Positions 17,846 through 27,187 are shown, counted from the first letter of the stretch. The stretch: 64,000 nucleotides of DNA from Pseudomonas luteola NBRC 103146 (GCF_002091675.1 NZ_BDAE01000005.1:171224-235223), one strand, 5' to 3'. Numbers and translations: made by a program. Notes: a model not told the origin generated them from the letters alone.

Positions 17846-18434
17846 AGCGTTTCGCCAAGCTGTGTGGTTGTTGTTGGCCGTGTGGCTGGCGGGGTGTAGT
17901 TCCAAGTCCTATGTGGTGCTGGTGGATAGCCCTTATGGCCAGACGCGAGATGTCACGGTCACGACGCCCACAGGCACGACCCAGATCGACAGAACCCAGC
18001 AGGCTGTCAGCCTCGACAAGGAGGCGCCGGGGCGGACCTTTACCCTGCCGCCCAAGCAGATCCTGATGGACTTTACCCCCGCGCTGGCAGCCCAGCCGAC
18101 GCTTCCGGTGTATTACACGCTGTATTTTGAGGGTGCCAGCAACCGGCTCACTGATGAGTCACAGGACACGCTGCAGCGCATTGTCGATACGCTGCGTAAA
18201 CGCACGCCCGCGGCCGTCTCCATTATCGGGCATACCGACACCCTAGGCAGTGCCTCGATCAATGAAAAGGTGGGTTTGCAGCGTGCCCAGCTGATTGCCC
18301 GCCAGTTGCAGGCCCGGCATCTCGACTTGCTGGATCTGACAGTCGCCTCCCATGGCGAGGAGAACCTGCTGATCCAAACGCCGCCCAATACGGCAGAGCT
18401 GCGCAATCGCCGGGTAGAAGTCATCATCCGATGA
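17838..18434 (+). CDS. OmpA-family lipoprotein
   Basis: 198 residues starting MSKAFRQAVWLLLAVWLAGCSS, a clear lipobox (LAGC), followed by a 70-residue linker and a C-terminal OmpA domain (YYTLYFEGASNRLTDESQDTL..., IIGHTDTLGSASINEKVGLQRAQLIARQL..., NRRVEVIIR) that binds peptidoglycan peptide stems. It should sit in the outer membrane and grip the cell wall. Its start overlaps the FecR-domain gene (ATGAGTAA), so the two are cotranslated and probably work together. Confidence 0.9.
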   Translation: MSKAFRQAVWLLLAVWLAGCSSKSYVVLVDSPYGQTRDVTVTTPTGTTQIDRTQQAVSLDKEAPGRTFTLPPKQILMDFTPALAAQPTLPVYYTLYFEGASNRLTDESQDTLQRIVDTLRKRTPAAVSIIGHTDTLGSASINEKVGLQRAQLIARQLQARHLDLLDLTVASHGEENLLIQTPPNTAELRNRRVEVIIR

Positions 18435-18582
18435 CCGTCTTCCCATCCTGAACCGCTTGAGGGTTCGCCAGTCTTAGCTATACGAGTACGGCCGGCCTGA
18501 CGGGTAATGCTTCCCGGTAGACTATCCTGCCTCCACTCCTGACTTATCAGACCGCACGCCACGCCACCGAAAAGGAGCCGCA

Positions 18583-19413
18583 GTGAGCATTTACGGCGAG
18601 TATAAGATCGACTGCCATACCCACCTGCTAGAACCCGCCCGTTTTCCCATTGCCGATAATGCTGTGTATACCCCCGTCGCTCAGGAGGTAGGGACCTCGA
18701 CGCAGCTCCAGCATGTCTTCAATGCCTATGGCGTACGTCACGCCGTTGTAGTCACGCCACCGGCCATTTATGGCGAGAACAACCGCTGCCTGCTCGATGG
18801 GCTTGCCCTGGGATTTGGTCGCTGGAAGGGCATTGCCGTAGTCGGGCCTCGCACGAGTACCCGAGAGCTCAAGCGGCTCAAGGAGGCCGGTGTAGCAGGC
18901 GTCCTGCTCGATGTGGTCACGAATGGTGTGTCGGCCTGCCTGAAAGCGGAAGAGCTATTCAATCAGTTGGCTGAGCTGGATATGCTGGCCCAGCTGCACG
19001 TCGAAAAGGCGCAGCTAAGCGAACTGATGCCATTGATCGAGCGCACCCGCACCCGGCTCATCATTGATCATTGTGGCAGACCTGATGTGACGGCAGGCAT
19101 CGCGCAACCCGGATTCCAGAGCCTGCTGTCGCTGGCAGGAACTGGGCGTGTGTACGTCAAGCTATCAGGGCTTTCGCAGTTTTCCGCCGAGGCCTATCCC
19201 TACGTTGATACCCATTCCTACGTCCAGGCGCTTCTCGAAACCTTCGGCCCCGAGGCCTGCCTGTGGGGGTCGGACTGGCCTTTTCTGAATTCACCGGAGC
19301 GAATCGACTACGGACTGCTCCTCAAGCTGATCGAGAATCTGATCCCAAGTCCGGGTGCAAGGCGGCAAGTGCTCTGGGACACACCTCGCAGATTGTTTGG
19401 TTTCAAGTGGTAG
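18583..19413 (+). CDS. Amidohydrolase-2 family metal-dependent hydrolase
   Basis: 276 residues. TIM-barrel metal hydrolase: DCHTHL at the N-terminus (HxH metal ligands), LIIDHCGRPD in the middle (His), WGSDWPF near the C-terminus (Asp). The order and length resemble 2-pyrone-4,6-dicarboxylate lactonase and related lactonases (PF04909), which open ring lactones or hydrolyse C-C/C-O bonds. No aromatic-degradation partner genes are nearby, so the substrate is open. The start is GTG 18583, seven bases after AAGGAG. Confidence 0.87.
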   Translation: MSIYGEYKIDCHTHLLEPARFPIADNAVYTPVAQEVGTSTQLQHVFNAYGVRHAVVVTPPAIYGENNRCLLDGLALGFGRWKGIAVVGPRTSTRELKRLKEAGVAGVLLDVVTNGVSACLKAEELFNQLAELDMLAQLHVEKAQLSELMPLIERTRTRLIIDHCGRPDVTAGIAQPGFQSLLSLAGTGRVYVKLSGLSQFSAEAYPYVDTHSYVQALLETFGPEACLWGSDWPFLNSPERIDYGLLLKLIENLIPSPGARRQVLWDTPRRLFGFKW

Positions 19414-19504
19414 TTGATTGTCCGACTAATGGCTAGCCGGGTAATTAAAGTTGCCCGTCAATGCAGCGATAAGCCCAATAGTAACAATCTATTTCAGGTG
19501 CTTT

Positions 19505-21133
19505 ATGGGCTTTCGTTCATTGAATATCGCGCCGCGCTCCGCGATCTGTTTTGCGCTCTTTGCCTTGCTTATCCTCTTTCAAGGCGTCTATTCACTCAAG
19601 CAATCCGCTTCGATGAATGAAGCGGAAAAAATGGTCGAACTCAATGTCCTGCCAACGCTCAAGGTGCTCGGCCAGATCGATACGACCCTGATGCGCATTC
19701 GTCTGGATAACTCTCGGCTGCGTGTGGAAAGCGATCCTGCATCCAAGAAGGCTGATGCCCTGAAGGATATCCAGATCGCCCGTACAGAGCTGCTGGGTTA
19801 CGTCGATCAACTCGGTAAGGTGATCGTGACCAAGGCAGGCCATGACACGTTCAATGCGCTCTCCAAAGGCCTGAACGATTACCTCAGTATCCATCAGCGC
19901 TATCTGGATCTTTTGACCAACGGCAAGCTGACGGAGGCTGTGGCGCTTTCCAGCGGGGAGATGTTTGCCGCCGCTGAGGCGGTCAAGAACGCTATCACCA
20001 CGCTCAAACAGGAAGCTGATGTAAAGGCCAGCAATGCAGGGCTGCATGCCGATGAGGTATATGGCAGCACCCGGATGATGACGGGCATCATCGTAGTGGC
20101 CGCGTTGCTGGCTACCGTACTGCTCGCCTGGCGACTCACGCACAGCCTGGTCGCACCGATTCATCAGTCCCTGCAGGTTGCTCAGCGCATTGCCAACCGG
20201 GATTTCAGTGTCGCGATTGAGAGCCATGGTAACGATGAACCGGCCCGTCTGCTCAAGGCATTGGCCGTGATGCAGTCGAACCTGCGTGAAACACTGGGTC
20301 ATATCAGTGATTCGTCCGCTCAGCTGGCATCAACTTCCGAGGAGATGTCCGCGGTTACTGAGGAAACGACCCGTGGCGTGATGCGCCAGAATGATGAAAT
20401 CGAGCAGGCGGCTACGGCGGTCAACCAGATGAGCGCCGCGGTAGATGAGGTCGCTCGCAACGCGGCGTCAGCGTCCGAGGCGGCGTTGAGTTCCAGCCAG
20501 GCGGCCACGACCGGGCAACTGAAAGTGTCCCAAACGCTTGAGGCCATCAACGAGCTGTACGACAGCGTGGAAGCGACGGCTGGAGAGGTTCAGGGTCTGG
20601 CCGTCATGACACAGGATATCAGCAAGGTGCTGGACGTGATCCGCGGAGTGGCAGAGCAGACCAACCTGCTGGCACTCAATGCTGCCATCGAGGCGGCGCG
20701 TGCGGGTGATGCCGGGCGTGGGTTTGCGGTGGTGGCCGATGAGGTGCGTGGTTTGGCCCATCGGACGCAGGAGTCTACCCGTGAAATCGAGAGCATGATC
20801 GGCTCGATTCAGGCGGGTACAGACAAAGCCGTGCAGTCCATGGCCCAGAGCAGCAGCCGCGCTCACGGAACCCTGGACATTGCCCGAGCGGCAGGCGAGG
20901 CGCTGACCACGATCAACAGCTCCATTGCCGAGATCAACGAGCGCAACCTCCTGATCGCCACGGCTTCTGAAGAGCAGGCACAGGTGGCGCGGGAAGTGGA
21001 CCGCAGCCTGGTCAGCATTCGCGATCTGTCCATGCAGACAGGCTCTGGCGCCCATCAAACGGCAGCTGCTTCGAATGACTTGTCGCAACTGGCGGTATCG
21101 CTTAATGGATTGGCGCAGCAGTTCCGGCTGTAA
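19505..21133 (+). CDS. Methyl-accepting chemotaxis protein (four-helix-bundle sensor)
   Basis: 542 residues: first membrane helix (about 15-35), a periplasmic helical sensor of about 150 residues like 4HB_MCP, second membrane helix (about 195-215), HAMP domain, then the cytoplasmic coiled-coil with the invariant hairpin [19 protein letters not shown] and [13 protein letters not shown]. It passes a ligand signal to CheA/CheW. The ligand is unknown. An in-frame start exists 54 bases upstream, but the ATG at 19505 follows AGGTG and gives the normal basic N-terminus. No CheR-tethering pentapeptide is visible at the C-terminus. Confidence 0.93.
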   Translation: MGFRSLNIAPRSAICFALFALLILFQGVYSLKQSASMNEAEKMVELNVLPTLKVLGQIDTTLMRIRLDNSRLRVESDPASKKADALKDIQIARTELLGYVDQLGKVIVTKAGHDTFNALSKGLNDYLSIHQRYLDLLTNGKLTEAVALSSGEMFAAAEAVKNAITTLKQEADVKASNAGLHADEVYGSTRMMTGIIVVAALLATVLLAWRLTHSLVAPIHQSLQVAQRIANRDFSVAIESHGNDEPARLLKALAVMQSNLRETLGHISDSSAQLASTSEEMSAVTEETTRGVMRQNDEIEQAATAVNQMSAAVDEVARNAASASEAALSSSQAATTGQLKVSQTLEAINELYDSVEATAGEVQGLAVMTQDISKVLDVIRGVAEQTNLLALNAAIEAARAGDAGRGFAVVADEVRGLAHRTQESTREIESMIGSIQAGTDKAVQSMAQSSSRAHGTLDIARAAGEALTTINSSIAEINERNLLIATASEEQAQVAREVDRSLVSIRDLSMQTGSGAHQTAAASNDLSQLAVSLNGLAQQFRL

Positions 21134-21149
21134 AGGCCAACCGGTGTAC

Positions 21150-21184
21150 AAAGCCCTTCCTGCCTGACCGGGGAAGGGCTTTTC
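21150..21184. terminator. Bidirectional terminator between chemoreceptor and LRR kinase genes
   Basis: AAAGCCCTTCC and GGAAGGGCTTT pair perfectly around an 11-base loop, with A-run and T-run on the outer sides, so it serves both converging transcripts. Confidence 0.8.
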
Positions 21185-21189
21185 TCTGC

Positions 21190-22530
21190 TTAATTCAGGT
21201 GCTGTTGGAGTGCTGCCAGCTGCGCGTGAACCTCGCTTAGGCTTGGACGGGACATTACTTCTGTGCTCAGGCAACTCGCGAGCAGGTCAGACAGCGCCGC
21301 ATGGGTCGCTTCTTCGCCCGCGGCAGGCTCACAGCGTTCCAACAGCTCCTCCAGCAGGCAACCAAACGCGCGGGTTTCAAGGCGTTCCAAAGCCTTCTGT
21401 TGCGTCGGATTATCGGTGGGTAGGAAGGACGCGCCGCCAAAATCACTTAGCAGCACCTCGCCCTGTTCAGTCCACAGGATATTGTGAGCGTACAGGTCGC
21501 CATGCACGATACCGTGCTCATGCAGGTGCTCGGTGGCCGAGGCAATGCCTTGGGCCATACGCAGTGCTACCCGCAGTGAGAGGCGTGTCTCGGCAGGGTA
21601 AACGTCACGGGTGCAGGTAGCAAAGCTGGGCGGGCTGGCCAGGTTCTGGAAGTGTGGATCAATCAATTGCATAACGAGGCCATCCGTACCATCAGGATGG
21701 TTGACTAGCTTGCCCTCTACGTCGATCACGTTCGGGTGACCACCTACAGCAATCGAGGCAGCCATTTCGCTTTGCGGTGTACCGTCGCTGGTCATGCTGC
21801 CCTTGAACAGCTTGACCGCCACGGTCTTTGAGGGGCCGGAAGGCTGTTTCCAATCCGCCTGGTAGATGAGGCCCGAGGCGCCTTCGCCCAGCTTGTGCTG
21901 GAGTGCAAGGTCCTTCCAGTCGATCCGGTTGATGGGGGCGCTGGGAGAAACGTTGGCCGCTTCGCGTGCCTCGCTCAGAGGATTGTCGGCGTAGGCAAGC
22001 CAGGTCAGCCGCGGCAGCGACAACAGCCAGTCCGGCAGGGCGGCAAAGCGGTTGGAAGAGATGCGCAGCAGTTCCAGCTTATGACAGTCGGTCATGGTTG
22101 CTGGAAGCGCCTGCAGGCGATTGCCTGCCAGCATAAGCTTTTGCATGCCGCTGCACTGACCCAATGAGTCGGGCAGGGTTTCGATCTGGTTATTCGTCAG
22201 AATCAGCCAGCGTAGCGAAGGTGACAGCGCTGCTGCCGGCACATGGCGGATCTGATTGGCCTTGAAGCCCACCATGCTCAGCTGAGGGCATTCACTCAGC
22301 ACTTCGGGCAGATGCGTGAACGGGTTGTCGGAGCAGAACAGGATACGCAGTTTCTTGAACCGTCCCAGGTCATCCGGCAAGTGGCTGAGCTGGTTGCCGG
22401 AGAGGTTGAGAATCTCCAGGGAGTCGGCCAGTTCGAAGATCTCGCGGGGAAATTCCGTGAGTCCGCACGACAGGTCCAGTCGTGTCGCGCCAGCCAGCTT
22501 GCCAGCTCGCAAATCCGAAAGTGTATCCAT
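21190..22530 (-). CDS. Leucine-rich-repeat protein with C-terminal Ser/Thr-type protein kinase
   Basis: 446 residues, no signal peptide and no membrane segment, so cytoplasmic. Residues about 15-185 hold seven or so LRRs of the L..LP.....L..L..N.L pattern. Residues 205-446 form a kinase domain: glycine loop GEGASG (215-220), VAVK Lys 240, a helix-C Glu near 255, catalytic HGDLYAHN (343-350, Asp 345) and DFG (363-365). All main catalytic residues are present, though the catalytic loop has HGD instead of HRD and a compact C-lobe, as in Bud32/RIO-like and bacterial kinases. LRRs usually bind proteins, so they may select the substrate. It is a single gene; role unknown. Confidence 0.9.
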   Translation of the reverse strand: MDTLSDLRAGKLAGATRLDLSCGLTEFPREIFELADSLEILNLSGNQLSHLPDDLGRFKKLRILFCSDNPFTHLPEVLSECPQLSMVGFKANQIRHVPAAALSPSLRWLILTNNQIETLPDSLGQCSGMQKLMLAGNRLQALPATMTDCHKLELLRISSNRFAALPDWLLSLPRLTWLAYADNPLSEAREAANVSPSAPINRIDWKDLALQHKLGEGASGLIYQADWKQPSGPSKTVAVKLFKGSMTSDGTPQSEMAASIAVGGHPNVIDVEGKLVNHPDGTDGLVMQLIDPHFQNLASPPSFATCTRDVYPAETRLSLRVALRMAQGIASATEHLHEHGIVHGDLYAHNILWTEQGEVLLSDFGGASFLPTDNPTQQKALERLETRAFGCLLEELLERCEPAAGEEATHAALSDLLASCLSTEVMSRPSLSEVHAQLAALQQHLN

Positions 22531-22746
22531 GACGGTCTTCCAATCCTGAGGTATGAGCTATTTTGACACAGTGCACGGAGCGTCACTGTGCATCCCAGCG
22601 CCTTTGGGCTGGGCCGGTTAAGTAAGTGGCTCAAACAGAGGCGCCAAATGTCATTTGGTTCAGGGTGGGCCGCGAAAATGTGATGGTGATTCGCTGCGCG
22701 GTTGTATCAGGCGCCTACAGACAGTTGAGCATGCCTGTAGGGCAGT

Positions 22747-23649
22747 TCAGGCGTCTGCATTAAACCGAAGCAGGCCCTGGCGCTTGAGTTTCTGGGCAAT
22801 CTTGATAAAGGCCTGAGTGGCGGGCGACGCCTGACGCTCATCGAGCAGGGCCAATCCGACACTGCGCTTGACCCGTGGTCGCAGGGGCTTTTTCACGTAG
22901 CCCTCGTGGCCGCGTTCCGCCGGCAGCGCCAGCTCCGCCAGAATGGTAACGCCATCGCCCCGTTCGACCATGGACAAGGTGCTGAGCAGCTGGGTGCTGT
23001 GGTAGCGGGTATTGGGCACCAGCTTGGCGGCATTGAACATGTGCGCTACCAGGTGTGCCGACCCGGCCTCGGTCATGATGAACGGATCGGGACAAAGCTC
23101 CTTGAGCGTGACGTCAGCTTTGCTGGCCAGTGCGTGGTGAGTAGGCACCAGGGCGACCATCTGATCTTCGGCGATGGGGAAGGTATCGAAGCGCTCATCG
23201 GGCAGGACGACAAAGCCGATGTCGATACGACGATCCTGCAGCCACTGGACCACTTCCCGGTCCCGACCTTCGTCGATATGCACCTCAATGCCCGGATAGG
23301 CCTGGCGATAGGCATCCAGAATGACAGGCAGCAGTTTGACCGAAGAGGTCGGGCCGAAGGAGCCGATGCGCAGCGTGCCTCGCTTCATGCCGCGCGCATC
23401 GCCAGCCTCCTGCCGCATCGTTTCGGCCAGCCCGAGAATGCCACGGGCACGTAGTACGAGGCGCTCACCTACTGCAGTCAGCTCCAGGGCCGACTGGTGC
23501 CGGTTGATCAGCTCGACACCCAGCTCGGCCTCCAGCGCCTTGATCGCATGGGACACCGCCGACTGAGTGATGGACAGCCGCGAAGCTGCCGAAGTGAAGC
23601 CTTTCAGCTCTGCCACAAGCACAAAGATTTCAAGCTGGGTAAAGGTCAT
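22747..23649 (-). CDS. LysR-family transcriptional regulator
   Basis: 300 residues. N-terminal winged helix (MTFTQLEIFVLVAELKGFTSAASRLSITQSAVSHAIKALEAELG) and a periplasmic-binding-like effector domain from about 90. It is divergent from the TPR-protein and EamA-exporter genes at 23920-26121 and a palindrome of three half-sites lies just upstream of its start, so autoregulation and control of that operon are likely. The effector is unknown. Confidence 0.92.
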   Translation of the reverse strand: MTFTQLEIFVLVAELKGFTSAASRLSITQSAVSHAIKALEAELGVELINRHQSALELTAVGERLVLRARGILGLAETMRQEAGDARGMKRGTLRIGSFGPTSSVKLLPVILDAYRQAYPGIEVHIDEGRDREVVQWLQDRRIDIGFVVLPDERFDTFPIAEDQMVALVPTHHALASKADVTLKELCPDPFIMTEAGSAHLVAHMFNAAKLVPNTRYHSTQLLSTLSMVERGDGVTILAELALPAERGHEGYVKKPLRPRVKRSVGLALLDERQASPATQAFIKIAQKLKRQGLLRFNADA

Positions 23650-23666
23650 GGCGCCTCGCTGACCTC

Positions 23667-23695
23667 ATGAGTAAATACTCATTTTTCTATGAGTA
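23667..23695. promoter_or_regulatory. Candidate LysR operator with three half-sites
   Basis: ATGAGTAAATACTCAT (23667-23682) is a perfect palindrome of 7-2-7, and a third copy of the half-site ATGAGTA stands at 23689-23695, 22 bases from the first. It begins 17 bases upstream of the LysR start, in the divergent promoter region. Repeated dyads at such spacing are typical of LysR recognition and activation sites. Confidence 0.6.
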
Positions 23696-23919
23696 AGGAT
23701 TAGTGGAATTATACGCATCGTTCAGGACTTACCCACAACGACAACACGTCCTGCGCACTGCCTGATGGGGGTTATAGGCGCTTTGGATAGAACGACGGCT
23801 TGCCCTGTAACGCACCGGCAGCCGACACCACGCACGATAAGAGCGCAACAGCAGGTGCTATCCGGTTAACGCTATCCAGAGCTTTTTCTTACTCGGCATA
23901 GGGATATAGAGGGGCGGGT

Positions 23920-25152
23920 ATGAGTGCTAATGTCAGGTGTTTCAATGGCTGTCTGCTAACCGACGGCTGTTCGTCCATATGGCCCGAAATCAACGTGCCG
24001 TTCCTGTCGCTCAAAGGCGTGCCCGAGGCGGTCATTGCCCAAGAGCCTACCCAGGCCATCTTTCGTTCGCTGCTCAAAGGCTTTGATGCCATTACCGGTT
24101 GCGAACTCAAGGACATCTACAAGTTTGCCCGTTACCTCAATGCGATCTCGGAGGATATGCCTGCCGAGCTGGTTAATGTGGTGCGTGCCTTCCGCAAATG
24201 GGTCGAATTCGACTACGTTGGGGCACGCTCGCTCTTTCAGGCGCACCTTCACGCGTATCCCACGGATGTGCAGGCGCTCTTCTTTATTCACATGCTGGAC
24301 TTCTGCACCGGCCGAACCGCCGAGTTGAAGCCGCTGTTTGCCTTGTGTGACGAGTACATGGAGGAATCGCATCCGCTGTACTCGTTCTACCTGTCGATCA
24401 AGTCATTCGTGCTGTGCGAGTGCGGGCTATTCGATGAGTCTCTGGCGACGGGGCTGGAGTCCGTGCGGTACTGCTCCGCGAATATTTACGGCATCCACGC
24501 CGTTGCCCATGCCTTGCACGAAAAGGGTATGTGGGTGGAGCTGCGGGACTTCCTGGAAGACTCCAAGGAAGAGTGGATTCGCAACCCGGGTATGCGTATG
24601 CACGTGTACTGGCATCTTGCAATTACCTACAAGCAGCTGGGCAATCACGCGGCGGCAAAGATGGCGTTCCTGGAGTTCTATGCACTCAAGAACGACCGCT
24701 TTTCCAAGCAGGACCTGGATGCGGTGGGCTTTCTCTGGCGCTTCAAGCTTGAGGATGTCAACAGTCATGAATTTGATGAGGTCTGGAAGGAGCTGGCCAT
24801 TCTCTGGTCTGGCAGCATCGCCACCTCGACCTCTCATTTTCACAATATGCACGCGGCCTTTGCTTTTGCCGGAGCCAACCAGCCTCTGCTTATCGAGAAA
24901 ATGATGGCCGAGAGTGACGGCTTTGGTATCGAGCCTGATGCGCATCTCGCCGGACTGGACATCATTAGGGCCATTGCCCTGTTCGCCCGAGGCCACTACG
25001 AGGAGTGTTATTACCTTCTTACCGCCAGTCGACATCAATGGACGAGCCTGGGCGGCAGTCGTGCGCAACGGGAGCTGCTCGACCTGACCCTGAACTTCTG
25101 CAAGGCCCACGTACAGTCTCAAGCCGAGCTTGAGCGATTGATGTTGATGTAG
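23920..25152 (+). CDS. TTC38-like tetratricopeptide-repeat protein
   Basis: 410 residues, all-helical with repeated helix pairs and no signal peptide or membrane segment. Elements such as VEFDYVGARSLFQAHLHAYPTDVQALFFIHMLDFCTGR and NIYGIHAVAHALHEKGMWVELRDFLED are like the TTC38 group of TPR proteins, found in bacteria and animals, whose function is unknown. It starts at ATG 23920 after AGAGGGGCGG and is 15 bases ahead of the EamA gene, so the two form an operon probably controlled by the divergent LysR protein. Confidence 0.75.
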   Translation: MSANVRCFNGCLLTDGCSSIWPEINVPFLSLKGVPEAVIAQEPTQAIFRSLLKGFDAITGCELKDIYKFARYLNAISEDMPAELVNVVRAFRKWVEFDYVGARSLFQAHLHAYPTDVQALFFIHMLDFCTGRTAELKPLFALCDEYMEESHPLYSFYLSIKSFVLCECGLFDESLATGLESVRYCSANIYGIHAVAHALHEKGMWVELRDFLEDSKEEWIRNPGMRMHVYWHLAITYKQLGNHAAAKMAFLEFYALKNDRFSKQDLDAVGFLWRFKLEDVNSHEFDEVWKELAILWSGSIATSTSHFHNMHAAFAFAGANQPLLIEKMMAESDGFGIEPDAHLAGLDIIRAIALFARGHYEECYYLLTASRHQWTSLGGSRAQRELLDLTLNFCKAHVQSQAELERLMLM

Positions 25153-25167
25153 GCAAAGGTGATTTGA

Positions 25168-26121
25168 ATGTCGGACGCAACAGCCCTGGCGCAGCCAGAT
25201 GACAAGCTCCTGGTGTACATGAAACTGACGGCGGTCTCGGTGATCTGGGGTGGAACCTTCGTGGCCGGGCGTTACCTGTCGGCCGGGGTGCCGCCGCTGG
25301 CATCTGCCGGCCTGCGCTTTCTGCTGGCCAGCCTCACCCTGGTGCTTGTGCTGGCAGTCACCCGACGCCTGTTTGTCAGGCTCAGCGTGAAACAGGTGAT
25401 TCATCTTTTCTGGCTCGGGTTCTTTGGCATCTTCACGTACAACCTGTGCTTTTTTTACGGGTTGCACCTGATCAGCGCCTCACAGGCCTCACTGATTGTG
25501 GCACTGAATCCAGCCATGATTGCGTTGACGACCTTCTTTGTTGATCGCGAGCGGCTGGGGCTGGTCAAGACCGGTGGCATTGCGGCCTGCATCCTGGGCG
25601 CCGCAACGGTCATCGTCAGCAAAGACGCCTCGGTGCTTGAAGCCGCAGGCGGTAGCAGGTTGGGTAATCTTGTGATCTTTGGCTGTGTGGTCAGCTGGGT
25701 GATCTACAGCGTGTTTTCGCGGCCTCTGGTTCGCGAGATCGGCCCGCTGCATACCGTGACCTTCTCGGTGCTGTGCGGGACGGTACTGCTGCTATGTGTG
25801 TCGATCGGCACGGGTGATCTGAACTGGGGCGTTGTTGCCAGCCTGACCAAGGCTCAGTGCTTCAGCCTGGCTTATCTGGGCGTGATTGGCTCGGCATTGG
25901 CGTATATCTGGTACTACGACGGCATCAAGCGGATCGGGGCTACCCAGTCGGGTGTCTTCATCGCCCTGAATCCGGTGTCTGCTGTCCTGATGGGCGTGGT
26001 GATTCTGGGCGAGCAGCTCACTCCATTGATGGTGGTAGGCGGCGGTCTGGTTCTGCTGGGTATCTATTACTGCAACAAGCCCACCAAGGTCATTTCTCTC
26101 GGCGTAAGCCGTACCGCGTGA
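25168..26121 (+). CDS. EamA/DMT-family exporter
   Basis: 317 residues with ten membrane segments in two EamA repeats (first half to about 155, second from 165; GLHLISASQASLIVALNPAMIAL and GATQSGVFIALNPVSAVLMG are the paired repeat ends). The drug/metabolite transporter group exports amino acids and other small metabolites. It starts at ATG 25168 after AAAGGTGA and is coupled to the TPR gene. Substrate unknown; nearby Lrp and amino-acid dehydrogenase genes hint at an amino acid but this is only context. Confidence 0.9.
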   Translation: MSDATALAQPDDKLLVYMKLTAVSVIWGGTFVAGRYLSAGVPPLASAGLRFLLASLTLVLVLAVTRRLFVRLSVKQVIHLFWLGFFGIFTYNLCFFYGLHLISASQASLIVALNPAMIALTTFFVDRERLGLVKTGGIAACILGAATVIVSKDASVLEAAGGSRLGNLVIFGCVVSWVIYSVFSRPLVREIGPLHTVTFSVLCGTVLLLCVSIGTGDLNWGVVASLTKAQCFSLAYLGVIGSALAYIWYYDGIKRIGATQSGVFIALNPVSAVLMGVVILGEQLTPLMVVGGGLVLLGIYYCNKPTKVISLGVSRTA

Positions 26122-26136
26122 TCCGGCGCGCTTAAC

Positions 26137-26173
26137 GAGCGCAGGTAGAGAGCTCCACCTCTTACCTGCGCTC
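26137..26173 (+). terminator. Hairpin after the EamA exporter gene
   Basis: GAGCGCAGGTA and TACCTGCGCTC pair perfectly over 11 bases, with further pairing possible inside the 15-base loop (GAG with CTC). It lies 15 bases past the EamA stop. No T-run follows. Confidence 0.6.
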
Positions 26174-26708
26174 AGTCCGGACGTTGGGTAGCCAAGGAAG
26201 GCTGCCATTTTTTAAATGCATAGCTGCATGTATCTGGTGCGGTGTTGCCTACCCCTGGCGCATGTCTGCATCCCTCCTTTACGGTATTTTTCACCTTTCT
26301 GGCACCAGCCTTGCTTGTGCCCCTGCGTGGTAAGTCGACTAGGATGTGCCTGAGGTCATGGGCATCCCGGTCATTGTCGCCAAGAGCTAAGAGGATGACT
26401 AAGCCGTTTGCACCCGAAGCCGTTTTAATCATTGGCGGTCCCTGTGGGGAATGAGCTGGTTGTCTTGCCGGTGCTCTGGCGGCAGCGCGGCGCTGGTAGC
26501 GGCGGCTCGCGTAGTGATGTGGTTCTACCTGGCACCGGCCTGAGCATCTGGGTGATCGTCTATTGCTGGGCGAGCCGCTGATAACCATTCGGTGGCCGGG
26601 TCGCGAAGAGGCGCAGAGTATAAGACCGGGGTTAAGCGGAGCCGGGCATTGACGCTGGCTGCAGAGCCTCCTAGGCTCCGCATTTCCGAACCCTGGCGCG
26701 TGTTCTTC
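26174..26708. other. 535-base stretch without a recognisable gene
   Basis: Short open frames occur on both strands (for example 26242-26454 plus and 26172-26741 minus) but none has a ribosome site and family resemblance together. The composition is mixed and the stretch could be the remains of a decayed gene. The last part should hold the promoter of the Lrp-family gene at 26709. Confidence 0.4.
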
Positions 26709-27164
26709 ATGTATCCGAAAGTCGATGCTACCGATTGGCAACTGATCCGTCTGCTTCAGGCCAACGCCCGCGAGTCTACGGCCACGCTGGCCCGCAAGCT
26801 CAATCTGGCGAGGACGACAGTGGTTTCACGGCTGGGCCGGCTAGAGCGCGAGGGTGTAATCGCAGGCTATGGCGTACGTCTGGGTGCTTCGGTGGAGGCG
26901 GGCGCAGTCAGGGCTTATTGCAGTATTAGCGTGTTGCCAAGAAGCGCAGCGCAGGTGATCAAGGCTCTGGCGTCGATGCCGGAAGTAGAAGAGGTATCAG
27001 CAGTAAGCGGTGCGTTCGATTATCTTGCGTTCATCTGCTGCGAGCGGCATGAGCAGCTCGATGAATTGCTTGATCGAATCGGCGCCATCGATGGGGTCAA
27101 GCAAACCCAGACATCGATCATCCTGACCCGCAAGATTGACCGCCGCAGTGAGCCGTCCCGGTAG
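26709..27164 (+). CDS. Lrp/AsnC-family transcriptional regulator
   Basis: 151 residues: N-terminal helix-turn-helix (VDATDWQLIRLLQANARESTATLARKLNLARTTVVSRLGRLEREGVIAGYG) and a RAM/ActD ligand-binding domain (VRAYCSISV..., PEVEEVSAVSGAFDYLAFI). Members bind amino acids and control amino-acid metabolism or export. The frame extends upstream without support; ATG 26709 gives the usual short N-terminus. It converges on the saccharopine-dehydrogenase-like gene, a likely target. Confidence 0.92.
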   Translation: MYPKVDATDWQLIRLLQANARESTATLARKLNLARTTVVSRLGRLEREGVIAGYGVRLGASVEAGAVRAYCSISVLPRSAAQVIKALASMPEVEEVSAVSGAFDYLAFICCERHEQLDELLDRIGAIDGVKQTQTSIILTRKIDRRSEPSR

Positions 27165-27176
27165 CTGACGGCTCAC
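27148..27176. terminator. Convergent hairpin at the end of the Lrp-family gene
   Basis: GTGAGCCGTC and GACGGCTCAC pair perfectly around a nine-base loop that includes the TAG stop. It lies between the two converging genes; no T-run. Confidence 0.55.
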
Positions 27177-27187
27177 GACGCGTAGCC

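Noticed and set aside
24427..25467. 346-codon minus-strand frame across the TPR and exporter genes
   Set aside because: Spans the junction of two supported genes and has no domain.
26172..26741. 189-codon minus-strand frame between exporter and Lrp gene
   Set aside because: Overlaps the Lrp start, lacks a ribosome site and domain; kept as unassigned stretch.
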